58,823 bases of DNA. It comes from Phycisphaerae bacterium (GTDB lineage: Bacteria; Planctomycetota; Phycisphaerae; Phycisphaerales; SM1A02). This document shows positions 1 to 8,711 of the stretch, one piece after another. The DNA lies in contig PKCS01000064.1 of the NCBI GenBank assembly GCA_002862305.1, positions 1 to 58,823 of the forward strand, given 5' to 3'. Position 1 is the first letter of the stretch. Every line of letters begins with the position of its first letter. The notes below the pieces were generated by a model, which made no database searches, was not told the DNA's origin, and worked only from the letters and a program-made list of their open reading frames with translations. A program made the position numbers and the translations under genes.

Positions 1-893
1 TCCGCCTCCGCGGCCTGGACCAGCTGCTGGGCCGCCGCCACGTCCAGCCGGACCTCGAGTGCGCGCCGCACGATCTGGCTCTCGTCCGGCATGTCCTCCG
101 CGGGCCCCTGCACCAGCGGGCTCGCCAGGTCCCAGCCGGTCCCGTGGCCCGCCCACCCCATCAGTCGCAGCAGCTGGAGCTGTTCCTCACGCAGCTGGCG
201 GATGCTGTTGGCCAGCGCGGCCTCCGCGGCGTGGTGGTCGATGGCGGCGCGTTCCTGGTTCACCTTCGGGACCTCGCCCGCCTGCACCAGGGCCGTGACC
301 AGTTCCAGGGTGGTTCCGGTGGTCTCCACGTAGGCACGCCGGAGTGCGATGATGTCCCGGTCGTAGGCGGCTTCGGCGTAGGCCTCGCGGACCGCCGCGG
401 CTCGCACCACCGTGGTCCGGGCGGCCTCCAGGATCATCGCCTGCAGCTGGCCGTCCTGGCGGTCGATCCGGTCCCCCATGGTCCACAGCCAGGTGAGCTG
501 CTGCAGCAGCTGGACCATGCCCGGCGATCCACCCGCCCCGTCGAGGGGGGCACCGAACTGGAACACCACCCTGGGGTTGGGGGGGAGCGACGCCTGGGCC
601 AGCTCCGCGCGCTTGCGCGCCACCATCGAGAGCTGCCGGCGCAGTTCGGGGTCGTTGGTCAGCGCGACGGTGATCGCGGTCTCGAGGCTCAGCGGCTCGG
701 TGCCGTCCCAGGCCTCGCTCGGTTCCTCGACGGGGGTCGACCACGCCTCCTCGAGGGTGATGGAGGCGCCGGTCCGGTCCTGCGCCAGCAGCGCGGCCTG
801 GTCGAAGTCCGACTGCGGGTCCGCGGTGTAGCAGCCGGCGAGGGTGGTCGACAGGCACAGCGCAAGCAGTCCTCTGATCGATCTGTGGTTCAT
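1..893 (-). CDS. TolC-family outer membrane efflux lipoprotein, truncated by window edge
   Basis: About 297 residues are visible and the frame runs off the left edge without a stop, so the C-terminal part is missing. The start at 893 is preceded by GAGGA with seven bases spacing; an in-frame ATG at 914 is less well placed. Residues 1-21 form a lipoprotein signal ending in LAGC, with Cys21 as the likely acylated residue. The mature part is helix-rich, with TolC-like segments such as SLETAITVALTNDPELRR and long alanine/glutamine-rich helices. The family forms trimeric outer-membrane channels for RND or HlyD-type pumps. It lies 78 bases downstream of a cysteine-rich exported protein in the same direction, and the pump and adaptor genes would be expected beyond the left edge. 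Metal efflux (CusC-like) is an inference from that neighbour only. Confidence 0.85.
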   Translation of the reverse strand, partial: MNHRSIRGLLALCLSTTLAGCYTADPQSDFDQAALLAQDRTGASITLEEAWSTPVEEPSEAWDGTEPLSLETAITVALTNDPELRRQLSMVARKRAELAQASLPPNPRVVFQFGAPLDGAGGSPGMVQLLQQLTWLWTMGDRIDRQDGQLQAMILEAARTTVVRAAAVREAYAEAAYDRDIIALRRAYVETTGTTLELVTALVQAGEVPKVNQERAAIDHHAAEAALANSIRQLREEQLQLLRLMGWAGHGTGWDLASPLVQGPAEDMPDESQIVRRALEVRLDVAAAQQLVQAAEA

Positions 894-971
894 TGAAGGG
901 TCCTCGAAGTTCATCCAGCGGGCCAGGACACCCCCGCACGTGCAGGGGTGGTCACTCGTCGGATGCCTCGA

Positions 972-1373
972 TCAGACCTGTCGGCGGCAGTGGCGCGCCA
1001 GCAGCGTCCCGGATCCGGGATCGGGTGGACGCGGCTGGTGGAGGGTCACCGTGGTGCCGGGTGCGTTCCCCACGACGTCCCCGGACCAGTCGGTGAGCAG
1101 GACGTCCGTCCCGATCTCGTCGGTGGGGGGGAGGGGTTCGTGGAGCTCGGCCACCGGCGCGACCCGGTCGCAGCAACCACCGCGGCAGTCCGGCTCCGGT
1201 CCGGGGTCCGTTCCGTCGCCGGGTTGGGTGGTGCCCGCGCCTCCGCTGCAGCAGCCCGCGTAGTTCGCGGTGTCTGCATCCATCACCAGTGCCGCCATCG
1301 TCTTGATCGAGCAACAGCAGAACGGCAGCATGCCGGCGATCAGGATGGCGAGGATGCGATGGGTCGGACGCAT
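972..1373 (-). CDS. small cysteine-rich exported protein of unknown function
   Basis: A 133-residue protein with a basic N-terminus and a hydrophobic stretch (residues 7-18), followed at once by three consecutive cysteines. Further cysteines come as pairs, AGCCSGG and CRGGCCD, within the first 70 residues, and the C-terminal half has almost none. No family is recognised. The clustered cysteines after an export signal suggest metal binding or a lipid-anchored periplasmic protein, which is inference. It is the first gene of a minus-strand unit continuing into the TolC-type lipoprotein. A TAGACT hexamer at 1422-1427 gives a leader of about 40 bases. An overlapping frame on the same strand (to 952) lacks a signal sequence and was not chosen. 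The cysteine pattern and signal make the frame choice fairly safe; the function is unknown. Confidence 0.6.
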   Translation of the reverse strand: MRPTHRILAILIAGMLPFCCCSIKTMAALVMDADTANYAGCCSGGAGTTQPGDGTDPGPEPDCRGGCCDRVAPVAELHEPLPPTDEIGTDVLLTDWSGDVVGNAPGTTVTLHQPRPPDPGSGTLLARHCRRQV

Positions 1374-1421
1374 GGGTGACTCGGCTCCGCGATGGCACGT
1401 GGTGCCTCGGTGCTCATGACA

Positions 1422-1427
1422 AGTCTA
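1422..1427 (-). promoter_or_regulatory. candidate -10 element TAGACT for the cysteine-rich/TolC unit
   Basis: TAGACT on the minus strand lies about 50 bases before the start at 1373, in the 121-base divergent gap shared with the symporter gene. A weak TTGCCG lies 15 bases upstream. It fits the TAnnnT pattern seen throughout the window. Confidence 0.4.
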
Positions 1428-1477
1428 CCCCCGAATCCGTCGCGGCAAAGCAAAATCCGATTATCGGGACCTACGGG

Positions 1478-1483
1478 TACCAT
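1478..1483 (+). promoter_or_regulatory. candidate -10 element TACCAT for the symporter gene
   Basis: GGTACCAT ends 11 bases before the ATG at 1495 and no Shine-Dalgarno sequence lies between, so the transcript would have a leader of only a few bases. Confidence 0.45.
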
Positions 1484-1494
1484 GCAGCGGCTTC

Positions 1495-3747
1495 ATGCAC
1501 CCGATCGACTGGATCATCCTGCTCTTGTTCCCGCTCGCGCTGCTGCTCGCCGCGCTGTCGACCCGGGCCTACGCGCGTTCGGTCTCCGGGTTCCTCGCGG
1601 CGAACCGGTGCGCCGGCCGGTACCTCATCACCGTCGCCTACGGGATGGCCCAGCTGGGGGTGATCTCCCTGGTGTGGTACTGGCAGCAGAACTACGACGT
1701 CGCCTACACGTCGATCTGGTGGGGGCTCATGGAGGGGCCGGCCATGATCGTGATCGCCCTCTCCGGCTGGGTGATCTACCGGTACCGGCAGACCCGGGCG
1801 ATGACCCTCGCCCAGTTCTTCGAGATGCGCTACAGCCGCAACTTCCGGGTCTTCGCGGGACTGGTCGCGTTCCTCAGCGGCATCATCAACTACGGGATCT
1901 TCCCCGCGGTGGCGGCGCGCTTCTTCATCGCGCTCTGCGGACTCCCGGACGCGATCGCCATCGGCGGGTTCTCCCTGGACACCTTCCCGCTGCTGATGGC
2001 GGTGATGCTGGCCACCGCCCTGGTGTTCGTCTTCGTGGGCGGCCAGATCGCGGTGATCGTCACCGACTTCCTGCAGGGTTCCTTCGCCAACGTGGTCTTC
2101 CTGGTGGTGATCGGCTACCTCCTCTGGCTCTTCCCCTGGAGCAAGATCGAGACCGCACTGCTCGCCGCCCCGGAGGGACGATCGCTCGTCGACCCCCTGG
2201 ACCTCGGTCGCGAGGAGAACTTCAACATCTGGTACTGGGTGATCACGGTGATCGTGCTCTTCTACGGGATGATGAGCTGGCAGGGGGAGAGCGGCTACCG
2301 GGCCGCCGCCCTCAACGCCCACGAGGCGAAGATGGCGAACATCTTCAACGGCTGGCGGTTCCGGGTGCTGATGCTGATCACCCTCGTCCTGCCCGTCGCG
2401 ATCCGGGTGGTGATGACGGACCCCGACTACGCGGCCCAGGCCCAGCTGATCGAGGCCTACACCTCCGCCCAGGCCACCGACGCGCTCGCCGCCGAGGTCC
2501 GGGCCCCGGTCGCCGCCTCCCACATCCTGCCCGCCGGGCTGCTGGGCCTCTTCGCCGCCGCGCTGCTGGGCGCCTTCATCTCGACCAACGACACCTACCT
2601 GCATTCGTGGGGTTCGATCTTCGTCCAGGACGTGGTGCTTCCCTTCCGTCGCACCCCGCTCTCCCGACGTGCGCACCTCCTGCTGCTGAAGGGGTCCATC
2701 CTCGGGGTGGCGGTCTTCGCGTTCGTGTTCAGCATGCTCTACGAACCCAACCAGTACATCGCGATGTTCCTCGCCCTCACCGGGGCGGTCTTCGTCGGTG
2801 GCGCGGGCAGTGCGATCATCGGCGGGCTCTACTGGAAGCGTGGCACCACCGCCGCGGCCTGGACCGCGATGATCGCGGGCATGACCCTCTCCGGCGGGGG
2901 GATCGTCCTCAAGCAGCTCGACGCCGCCACCCTCCATCCCGGGGCGGTGCTCGAGGTCGCCGGCGGCGACCGGGTGATCCGGGCCCCGCTCCTCCCGCGC
3001 ACCGAGGAGGCGACCTGGGTGCAGGCCGAGGGCAGCCCGCTGGCCTTCCGGGCGGGGCTCCTCGAGGCGGGGGACGGCGATTCGGCCGCGGCGGCCTCGA
3101 TCGAACTCGCGTGGGGGTCGGGACGCACCCCCCTCGGCACCTTCGCGATCGCCGCGGGCGACCGGGTCACGGGGCAGCTGCCCGATGGAGGGGGGTACGT
3201 GCTCCGCCACGATCCGCCCTCCGCGGCCCGCAGGCTGCTCGCACCGCTTTCCTTCGTGCGCAACGAGCTCACCGGCCAGGTGCTGACCTTCTGGTCGATC
3301 GTGATCGCCATCCTTCTATACATAGGCGTCTCGCTCCTCGGCTGGCTTCGGGGCCAGCCGCCCCACGACCTGGATCGGCTGCTGCACCGGGGGCCGCACG
3401 CCCCGCCCGGGGACGAGTCCCGGCCGGTCGGTCGCGGGACCTGGCTCGAGCGGCTCGGGTTCGACGCCGAGATGACCCGTTGGGATCGGGTGGCGACCGC
3501 GCTGACCCTGTTGTGGCCGTTCTGCTTCACGGTGGTGTTCATCGTGGTCACGATCCACGCGGTCCGCCACGGACTCGATCGTGCATGGTGGGTGGGCTAC
3601 TGGCACTGGTGGACCTACCTCGCGTTCGGGGTGGCCGCGGTGGTCACGATCTGGTTCCTGGTCGGCGGACTGCGCGACCTCCGTCGGATGTTCGCCCGCC
3701 TCCGGGCCTACGTGGTCGACGACTCGGACGACGGGCGGGTGGAATGA
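1495..3747 (+). CDS. sodium:solute symporter (SSS family)
   Basis: A 750-residue integral membrane protein with about 14 hydrophobic segments. SSS features include an N-terminal helix followed by FLAANRCAGRYLI, and a conserved central stretch near residue 260 (MMSWQGESGYRAAALNA). The family couples sodium entry to uptake of sugars, amino acids or other small solutes. Planctomycete genomes carry many long members like this one. A soluble block of about 115 residues (about 475-590), rich in charged residues and glycine, interrupts the membrane region and is not part of the core fold. The stop overlaps the start of the downstream beta-mannosidase by ATGA, so the two are probably translationally coupled and the solute may be a mannoside. 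The substrate is inferred from context alone. Confidence 0.88.
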   Translation: MHPIDWIILLLFPLALLLAALSTRAYARSVSGFLAANRCAGRYLITVAYGMAQLGVISLVWYWQQNYDVAYTSIWWGLMEGPAMIVIALSGWVIYRYRQTRAMTLAQFFEMRYSRNFRVFAGLVAFLSGIINYGIFPAVAARFFIALCGLPDAIAIGGFSLDTFPLLMAVMLATALVFVFVGGQIAVIVTDFLQGSFANVVFLVVIGYLLWLFPWSKIETALLAAPEGRSLVDPLDLGREENFNIWYWVITVIVLFYGMMSWQGESGYRAAALNAHEAKMANIFNGWRFRVLMLITLVLPVAIRVVMTDPDYAAQAQLIEAYTSAQATDALAAEVRAPVAASHILPAGLLGLFAAALLGAFISTNDTYLHSWGSIFVQDVVLPFRRTPLSRRAHLLLLKGSILGVAVFAFVFSMLYEPNQYIAMFLALTGAVFVGGAGSAIIGGLYWKRGTTAAAWTAMIAGMTLSGGGIVLKQLDAATLHPGAVLEVAGGDRVIRAPLLPRTEEATWVQAEGSPLAFRAGLLEAGDGDSAAAASIELAWGSGRTPLGTFAIAAGDRVTGQLPDGGGYVLRHDPPSAARRLLAPLSFVRNELTGQVLTFWSIVIAILLYIGVSLLGWLRGQPPHDLDRLLHRGPHAPPGDESRPVGRGTWLERLGFDAEMTRWDRVATALTLLWPFCFTVVFIVVTIHAVRHGLDRAWWVGYWHWWTYLAFGVAAVVTIWFLVGGLRDLRRMFARLRAYVVDDSDDGRVE

Positions 3748-6137
3748 TCGTCCACTCGTTGTCCGGTCCGGACTGGAGGCTCTCCTCCGATCGCCACGCC
3801 CCGGTGCCCGCCACGGTGCCCGGCTGCGTGCACGATGCGCTGATCGCCGCGGGGGTGCTGGTCGATCCCGACCACCCCGGCGGGGAGGACGCCCAGGCCT
3901 TCGTGGGCCACCTGGAGTGGACGTGGTCGCTCGACTTCGAGGTCGACTCCGCGCTCCTCGACCACGACCACGTCGAGCTGTGCCTCGACTCGGTGGACAC
4001 CGTCGGTGTCGTCGAACTCAACGACCAGCCGATCGCCACCGTCGAGTCCCAGTTCGTTCCCCATCGGATCGAGGTGGGCGATCGACTGCTCGCCGGCCCG
4101 AACCGACTGGTCGTCCGGCTTCGCGGCACCCTCGAGGAGGCCCGGCGACGGGAGGTCCTCCACGGTCCCCGGCCGGTCAACGCGGACGGCGACTGGGGTC
4201 CCTTCTCCCAGCTGCGAAAGAGCGCCTGCAACTTCGGGTGGGACTGGGGACCCCGGTGCCCGACCTGCGGGTTCGCCGGGGACGTGCGGATCGAGGCCTG
4301 GTCCGGGACCCGGATCGCCGCGATCCGCACGCGCTGCCGGCACCTCGACCCGGAGCGCGCGGAGCTCGCGGTGGAGGTCGACCTGGAGGGCGCGCCCGTC
4401 GACTGCGAGATCGTGGTGCGTTCCGAGGACGGGCGACCGCTCGCGCGTGCCCGAACCTCGGATCCCGGCCCCCTGGTGATCGACGATCCCCCGGTCTGGT
4501 GGCCCCGGGGCCTCGGGGGGCAGCCGATGGTCACCGTCTCCGCCGAACTCCCCGGCGGCGACACGCTGGCGGTGCGCACCGGCCTGCGGACCACGCGACT
4601 CGTCCACGACGCCGACGGGCGATTCGCCCTCGAGGTCAACGGCGAACCGGTGTTCTGCCGCGGGGCGAACTGGATCCCCTCGCGCCTGTTCCCCCACGCC
4701 CAGGTCCCGGGGGACGTCGAACCCCTGCTGGAGGCCGCCTGCGAGGCGAACATGAACATGGTGAGGGTGTGGGGCGGGGGGCTCTACGAGCCGGACTGGT
4801 TCTACGAGGCCTGCGACCGTCGGGGGCTCATGGTCTGGCAGGACTTCATGTTCGCCTGCGCCACCTATCCGGAGCATGCGTCCTTCCGGCAGCTGGTCGA
4901 GCAGGAGGTGCGTGCCCAGGTGCGCCGGCTCGCCCACCATCCCTCCATCGTGGTGTGGTGCGGGGGGAACGAGGACCTGCTGGCGTGGCACGCCTGGGGC
5001 TGGCGCGAACGGATGGACCCCGGGACCTCGGTCGGCATCCACTACTGGACGGAGCTGATCCCGGGACTCTGCGCCGAGCTCGATCCCGATCGCCCCTACT
5101 GGGTCGAGTCGCCCTGGTCGGGGTCCCTGCAGGTCCATCCCAACGACCCGGACACCGGGGATCGCCACGTCTGGGACCTCCGACTCGAGGCGCTCCGGAC
5201 GCAGGTCCCGCGCTTCGCCAGCGAGTTCGGTCACCAGTCGCCGCCCTGCCCGCGAACCGTGGAGGCGACCTTCGGCCGACCGATCGCGGAACTGACGCCT
5301 CCCGACCTCGCGGTCCGCCAGCGAGGGTGGGGGGGGGACGAGGCGCAGTACGCCCCGCACCTCGAGGCGATCTTCGGCGCGGGCCACGCCGGGTTCGACC
5401 TCGACCGCTGGATCTGGGCGTGCCAGCTCGTCCAGGCCCGGGCGATGCGCATCGCCTGTTCATGGTTCCGGGCGAACCAGCCCCGGTGCGAAGGCGCGCT
5501 GGTCTGGCAGCTCAACGACGTGTGGACCGGTCATTCGTGGTCGCTGGTCGACGTCCACCACCGGCGCAAGCCCGCCTTCCACGCGGTTCGCGAGGCGTTC
5601 GAGCCGTTGGGGCTCTTCCTCGAGCCGGTGGGGGGGCGGGACTGCCTGGTGGTGGTCAACGCGACCGACCGGGGGTTCCGCGAACGGGTGCGCGTCGAGC
5701 GCGTCGATTTCGAGGGGCGGTGCCTGGCCGAGGCGTGTCACGAGCTCGTGGTGCCCGCCCGACGGGGTCGGGTCGAGGTCGAGCTCCCGGCCTCCCTCGC
5801 CGAGGCGGGTGATCCCGCCGCCGAGCTGGTGGTCGCGCGCGTCGGGGAACGTTCGGTGACCCGCTTCTTCCTCCCCGACCGCGCCTGCGCCCTGCCGGAG
5901 CCGGCCTACGACCTTCGCGTGGAGGGCGACGGACCCAACCGGACCTGCCTCGAACTGACCGCTCGTTCCCTGCTGCGGGACGCGATGATCGACCTCGACG
6001 GGATGCCCGAGGTGAGGCACGAGTCACTCGGGCTGTTCACCCTCCTGCCCGGCGAGCGTCGACGCCTCCTCGTCCCGGGTCGCTGGCCGGGCGACGTGGC
6101 GGTGCGACTGCGGACCGCCAACGAGCTGGTGCACTGA
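3744..6137 (+). CDS. beta-mannosidase-like glycoside hydrolase, family GH2
   Basis: A 797-residue protein that starts inside the last codons of the symporter gene (ATGA overlap). It has the GH2 layout: an N-terminal sugar-binding-like domain (about 1-170), an immunoglobulin-like domain (about 190-290), and a TIM barrel (about 300-590). The barrel contains NMVRVWGGGLYEPDWFYEAC and DFMFACATYP, signatures of the mannosidase branch. The acid/base Glu is in WCGGNED (about residue 410) and the nucleophile Glu in FASEFGHQSPP (about 496). The enzyme removes terminal beta-mannose from oligosaccharides. No clear signal peptide is seen, so it probably acts in the cytoplasm on imported mannosides. The length is a little below the roughly 850 residues usual for the family. 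Confidence 0.9.
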   Translation: MIVHSLSGPDWRLSSDRHAPVPATVPGCVHDALIAAGVLVDPDHPGGEDAQAFVGHLEWTWSLDFEVDSALLDHDHVELCLDSVDTVGVVELNDQPIATVESQFVPHRIEVGDRLLAGPNRLVVRLRGTLEEARRREVLHGPRPVNADGDWGPFSQLRKSACNFGWDWGPRCPTCGFAGDVRIEAWSGTRIAAIRTRCRHLDPERAELAVEVDLEGAPVDCEIVVRSEDGRPLARARTSDPGPLVIDDPPVWWPRGLGGQPMVTVSAELPGGDTLAVRTGLRTTRLVHDADGRFALEVNGEPVFCRGANWIPSRLFPHAQVPGDVEPLLEAACEANMNMVRVWGGGLYEPDWFYEACDRRGLMVWQDFMFACATYPEHASFRQLVEQEVRAQVRRLAHHPSIVVWCGGNEDLLAWHAWGWRERMDPGTSVGIHYWTELIPGLCAELDPDRPYWVESPWSGSLQVHPNDPDTGDRHVWDLRLEALRTQVPRFASEFGHQSPPCPRTVEATFGRPIAELTPPDLAVRQRGWGGDEAQYAPHLEAIFGAGHAGFDLDRWIWACQLVQARAMRIACSWFRANQPRCEGALVWQLNDVWTGHSWSLVDVHHRRKPAFHAVREAFEPLGLFLEPVGGRDCLVVVNATDRGFRERVRVERVDFEGRCLAEACHELVVPARRGRVEVELPASLAEAGDPAAELVVARVGERSVTRFFLPDRACALPEPAYDLRVEGDGPNRTCLELTARSLLRDAMIDLDGMPEVRHESLGLFTLLPGERRRLLVPGRWPGDVAVRLRTANELVH

Positions 6138-6221
6138 CCACGGCGGGAACCCCGGCCCTTGCGCGTCCGCGTGGGGAACGTCCCCCGGATCGTGGATGCT
6201 CGGGCATTTGACGGGAGTCCC

Positions 6222-6713
6222 ATGCCGCCCGAGGAACTCAGGCGTCGTTTCGATCGACTTGAATCAGGATGCATCCGGCGACGTGACCGGCGGATCGACC
6301 GACTGGTCACCGTGGCCGAGCGTCGCGGCGAGGATCCCGACCGACTCTTCTGGTCGATCGTCCACGACCTCGAGCACGTCCCCACCACGAACCTGCGCGC
6401 CCGACTTCGGGCCCTGGGACTCGAGCTGCCGTCGGTCGCGTCGCTCGCGGACCTCGGCCCCCGCGAGGTGGATTCGATCCTCGCGAACCTGCTGGAGGCG
6501 CTGTCCCTGCTCGAGGTCCGGGTTCGTGGTCATCAGGGACTCGACCCGCGCGACCTGCTCGCTCGACTCCTTCGCCACGTGGTCGACCACCCGGTCCCCG
6601 ACCTGCCGGTCCGGATCGGGGACCGCATGCACGTGCGCCCGACCCGCGGCGGACTCGCGATCGCTTCCGCCTGCCATCCCGCCCTGGCACCCCCGCCCCG
6701 TCCGCGGGAATGA
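6222..6713 (+). CDS. hypothetical protein, 163 residues
   Basis: The start at 6222 was chosen because GGGAG lies five bases upstream; the frame stays open to an ATG at 6159. The product is soluble, rich in Arg, Asp and Leu, and predicted mainly helical, with no signal peptide or membrane segment. Visible segments include FWSIVHDLEHVPTTNLRARL and DSILANLLEALSLLEVRVRG. No family is recognised. It follows the beta-mannosidase by 84 bases, and the acyltransferase downstream has its own promoter-like hexamer overlapping the intergenic gap, so it may be expressed independently. Nothing in the sequence points to a function. Confidence 0.5.
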   Translation: MPPEELRRRFDRLESGCIRRRDRRIDRLVTVAERRGEDPDRLFWSIVHDLEHVPTTNLRARLRALGLELPSVASLADLGPREVDSILANLLEALSLLEVRVRGHQGLDPRDLLARLLRHVVDHPVPDLPVRIGDRMHVRPTRGGLAIASACHPALAPPPRPRE

Positions 6714-6733
6714 CGGATCGCCGACCCGCCTGC

Positions 6734-6739
6734 TACCAT
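6734..6739 (+). promoter_or_regulatory. candidate -10 element TACCAT before the acyltransferase gene
   Basis: GCTACCAT ends eight bases before the ATG at 6748; the gap is pyrimidine-rich with no Shine-Dalgarno sequence. ATGACG at 6710-6715 is a fair -35 match, 18 bases away. Confidence 0.5.
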
Positions 6740-6747
6740 TCCCCCAG

Positions 6748-8622
6748 ATGCCCAAGGAGTCCCACGAAAACCTGCCTCTGGTCGACTTCCTGCCGAAGCC
6801 GGGGCCCGGTCTTCGGGGCCTGCTCACGCGCCTGCTTCGACCGATCGGGCACTGGCTGCTTCGCCTGCGGAAGATCGAGCGCCACGAGCGGAACATCACC
6901 CGTCGCCTGCTGGACGGCGAGCTCCCCGCCGGCGCCTCCTACGTCAGGGAGTTCGAGCTGGAGGTCGACTTCGATCCCGCCCAGCTCGAGCACATTCCCG
7001 AGGAGGGCCCGGTGATCGTCACCGCCAACCACCCCCTCGGCGGACACGATGCGATGGCGCTGCTGGCCCTGGTCGAGCAGCGGCGACCGGACGTGAAGGT
7101 CCTGGCGAACCGCCTCCTGGGGAAGATGCGCTTCCTCAACGATGCCATCCTCGAGGTCGAGGTGCTGGGTGACTCCCCCGGCGCCAACCGGTCGACGATG
7201 CGCGAGGTGGTTCGGTTCGTGCGGGACGGCGGGGCCCTGATCGTCCTGCCCGCCGGGGCGGTCTCCCACCTGAACCGCAAGAGCAAGGTCGTCACCGACG
7301 ATCCCTGGACCTCCCAGATCGGGGTGCTCGCCCGCCTGACCAAGGCGACGATCGTTCCTGCGTTCATCGGCGGACGGAACAGCACCCTCTTCCAGATGGC
7401 CGGCCTGGTGCACCCGATCCTGCGCACCCTGCTGCTTCCCCACGAACTCGTGCGGAGCACCGGCATGCGGTTCCCGGTGCGCATCGGGGAACCCGTTCCC
7501 CCCGCCCGGGTCGCCAAGTTCGAGTCCCCCGAGGACCTCGTGGAGTACCTGCGGGCCCTGACCTACCTGCTGGCGGATCGCCGCTCCGATGCCGACGACC
7601 CGGAATCCTCCGAACGCGTGATGAGCGACGAACAGACCAGCTGGGCCTCGATCGCCACCACGCCCACCCACAGCGGGGAGGAGCTCCAGCAGGAGCTGGA
7701 CGCCCTGGGCAGCGACGCCCGCCTCATCTCGCAGTCCAACCTCGAGGTCTGGTGCGCGCGTGCGGGCGACATCCCGCGGCTGATGCTCGAGGTCGGACGG
7801 CTCCGCGAGTCCGCCTTCCGGAACGTGGGGGAGGGGTCCGGTCGGGCGCTGGACCTCGATCGCTACGACGGCTGGTACTGGCAGCTGCTGCTCTGGGACC
7901 GGGAGAAGCAGCAGCTGGCCGGCGGCTACCGCCTCGGGATGACCGACGAGATCCTCCCCGGGCACGGGCTGGAGGGCCTCTACACGCACTCGCTCTTCGA
8001 CTACGACACCACCCTCATCGAACGCATCTCCCCCGCGATCGAGCTCGGTCGCTCCTACGTCCGCGAGGAGTACCAGCGGAAGCCGACCGCGTTGCTCCTG
8101 CTGTGGCGCGCGATCGGCGCCTTCGTGGTGCTCCACCCCGACCACCACCGACTGTTCGGACCGGTCTCGATCAGCAACGAGTTCACCTCGATGTCGCGGC
8201 AGCTGCTGATCGCGTTCCTCCAGACCCACCGGGCGATCCCGGTGCTGAGCGAGCTGGTGCGGCCCCGGAATCCGATGAAGATGGCACCCTCCACCCACTG
8301 GGACGAGAAGCGCGTCGCCCAGGCGATCACCGATCCCGAGGACCTCGACGCCCTGGTCCGGACCATCGAGTCCGGCAAGCGTTCGATGCCGATCCTGCTC
8401 CGCCAGTACCTCAAGCTCGACGCCAAGCTCCTGGCGGCCAACGTCGACCGGGACTTCGGCGACGTGCTCGACGGGCTGATGTACGCGGACATGCTGCATC
8501 TCGACCGCCGGGTCATGCGCTTCTTCGTCGGCGAGGATGGCATGGAGCGCTTCCTCACCCACCACGGGATCGAGGTCAGCGAGGCGATGCGCAAGCAGCG
8601 CCGGACCCGTCGCAAGGGCTGA
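6748..8622 (+). CDS. bifunctional acyltransferase: PlsC-like plus GNAT (OlsF-like)
   Basis: A 624-residue, two-domain protein. The first half (about 60-285) is a PlsC-type acyltransferase with the catalytic motif NHPLGGHD near residue 94 and FVRDGGALIVLPAGAV downstream. The second half (about 310-560) is a GNAT/hemolysin-like acyltransferase with VWCARAGDIPRLMLEVGRLR near its start and a core resembling OlsB. In the OlsF family this domain order carries out both acylations of ornithine-lipid synthesis: the GNAT part attaches a 3-hydroxy fatty acid to the amino group and the PlsC part esterifies it. It acts at the cytoplasmic membrane. Making ornithine or a related amino-acid lipid is inferred from domain order, not proved. 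The start is fixed by the TACCAT element eight bases upstream. Confidence 0.75.
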   Translation: MPKESHENLPLVDFLPKPGPGLRGLLTRLLRPIGHWLLRLRKIERHERNITRRLLDGELPAGASYVREFELEVDFDPAQLEHIPEEGPVIVTANHPLGGHDAMALLALVEQRRPDVKVLANRLLGKMRFLNDAILEVEVLGDSPGANRSTMREVVRFVRDGGALIVLPAGAVSHLNRKSKVVTDDPWTSQIGVLARLTKATIVPAFIGGRNSTLFQMAGLVHPILRTLLLPHELVRSTGMRFPVRIGEPVPPARVAKFESPEDLVEYLRALTYLLADRRSDADDPESSERVMSDEQTSWASIATTPTHSGEELQQELDALGSDARLISQSNLEVWCARAGDIPRLMLEVGRLRESAFRNVGEGSGRALDLDRYDGWYWQLLLWDREKQQLAGGYRLGMTDEILPGHGLEGLYTHSLFDYDTTLIERISPAIELGRSYVREEYQRKPTALLLLWRAIGAFVVLHPDHHRLFGPVSISNEFTSMSRQLLIAFLQTHRAIPVLSELVRPRNPMKMAPSTHWDEKRVAQAITDPEDLDALVRTIESGKRSMPILLRQYLKLDAKLLAANVDRDFGDVLDGLMYADMLHLDRRVMRFFVGEDGMERFLTHHGIEVSEAMRKQRRTRRKG

Positions 8623-8674
8623 TGCGCGGCCCGGTATCGGTGACTTGATCGTTCGTTTTTGGACCCGCCTCTCG

Positions 8675-8680
8675 TATACT
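8675..8680 (+). promoter_or_regulatory. candidate -10 element TATACT before PSD1 gene 1
   Basis: TATACT lies 31 bases before the ATG at 8712, in a locally T-rich stretch. Unlike the leaderless cases, the leader carries CGGAGGA 11 bases before the start. Confidence 0.5.
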
Positions 8681-8711
8681 CGGGCGGCCTGGTCCCGGAG
8701 GATCGAGATCC

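Noticed and set aside
144-896. Plus-strand open frame over the left-edge efflux gene
   Set aside because: The minus strand gives a lipobox and TolC-like helices; the plus-strand product has no family features.
1471-3210. A 579-codon minus-strand frame opposite the symporter
   Set aside because: Extremely rich in Glu, Gly, His and Pro with no hydrophobic core or motif, while the plus strand encodes a recognisable transporter.
1392-3743. Extending the beta-mannosidase frame upstream to 1392
   Set aside because: The extra 784 codons overlap the symporter in another frame and are shadow sequence; the ATGA overlap at 3744 is a natural start.
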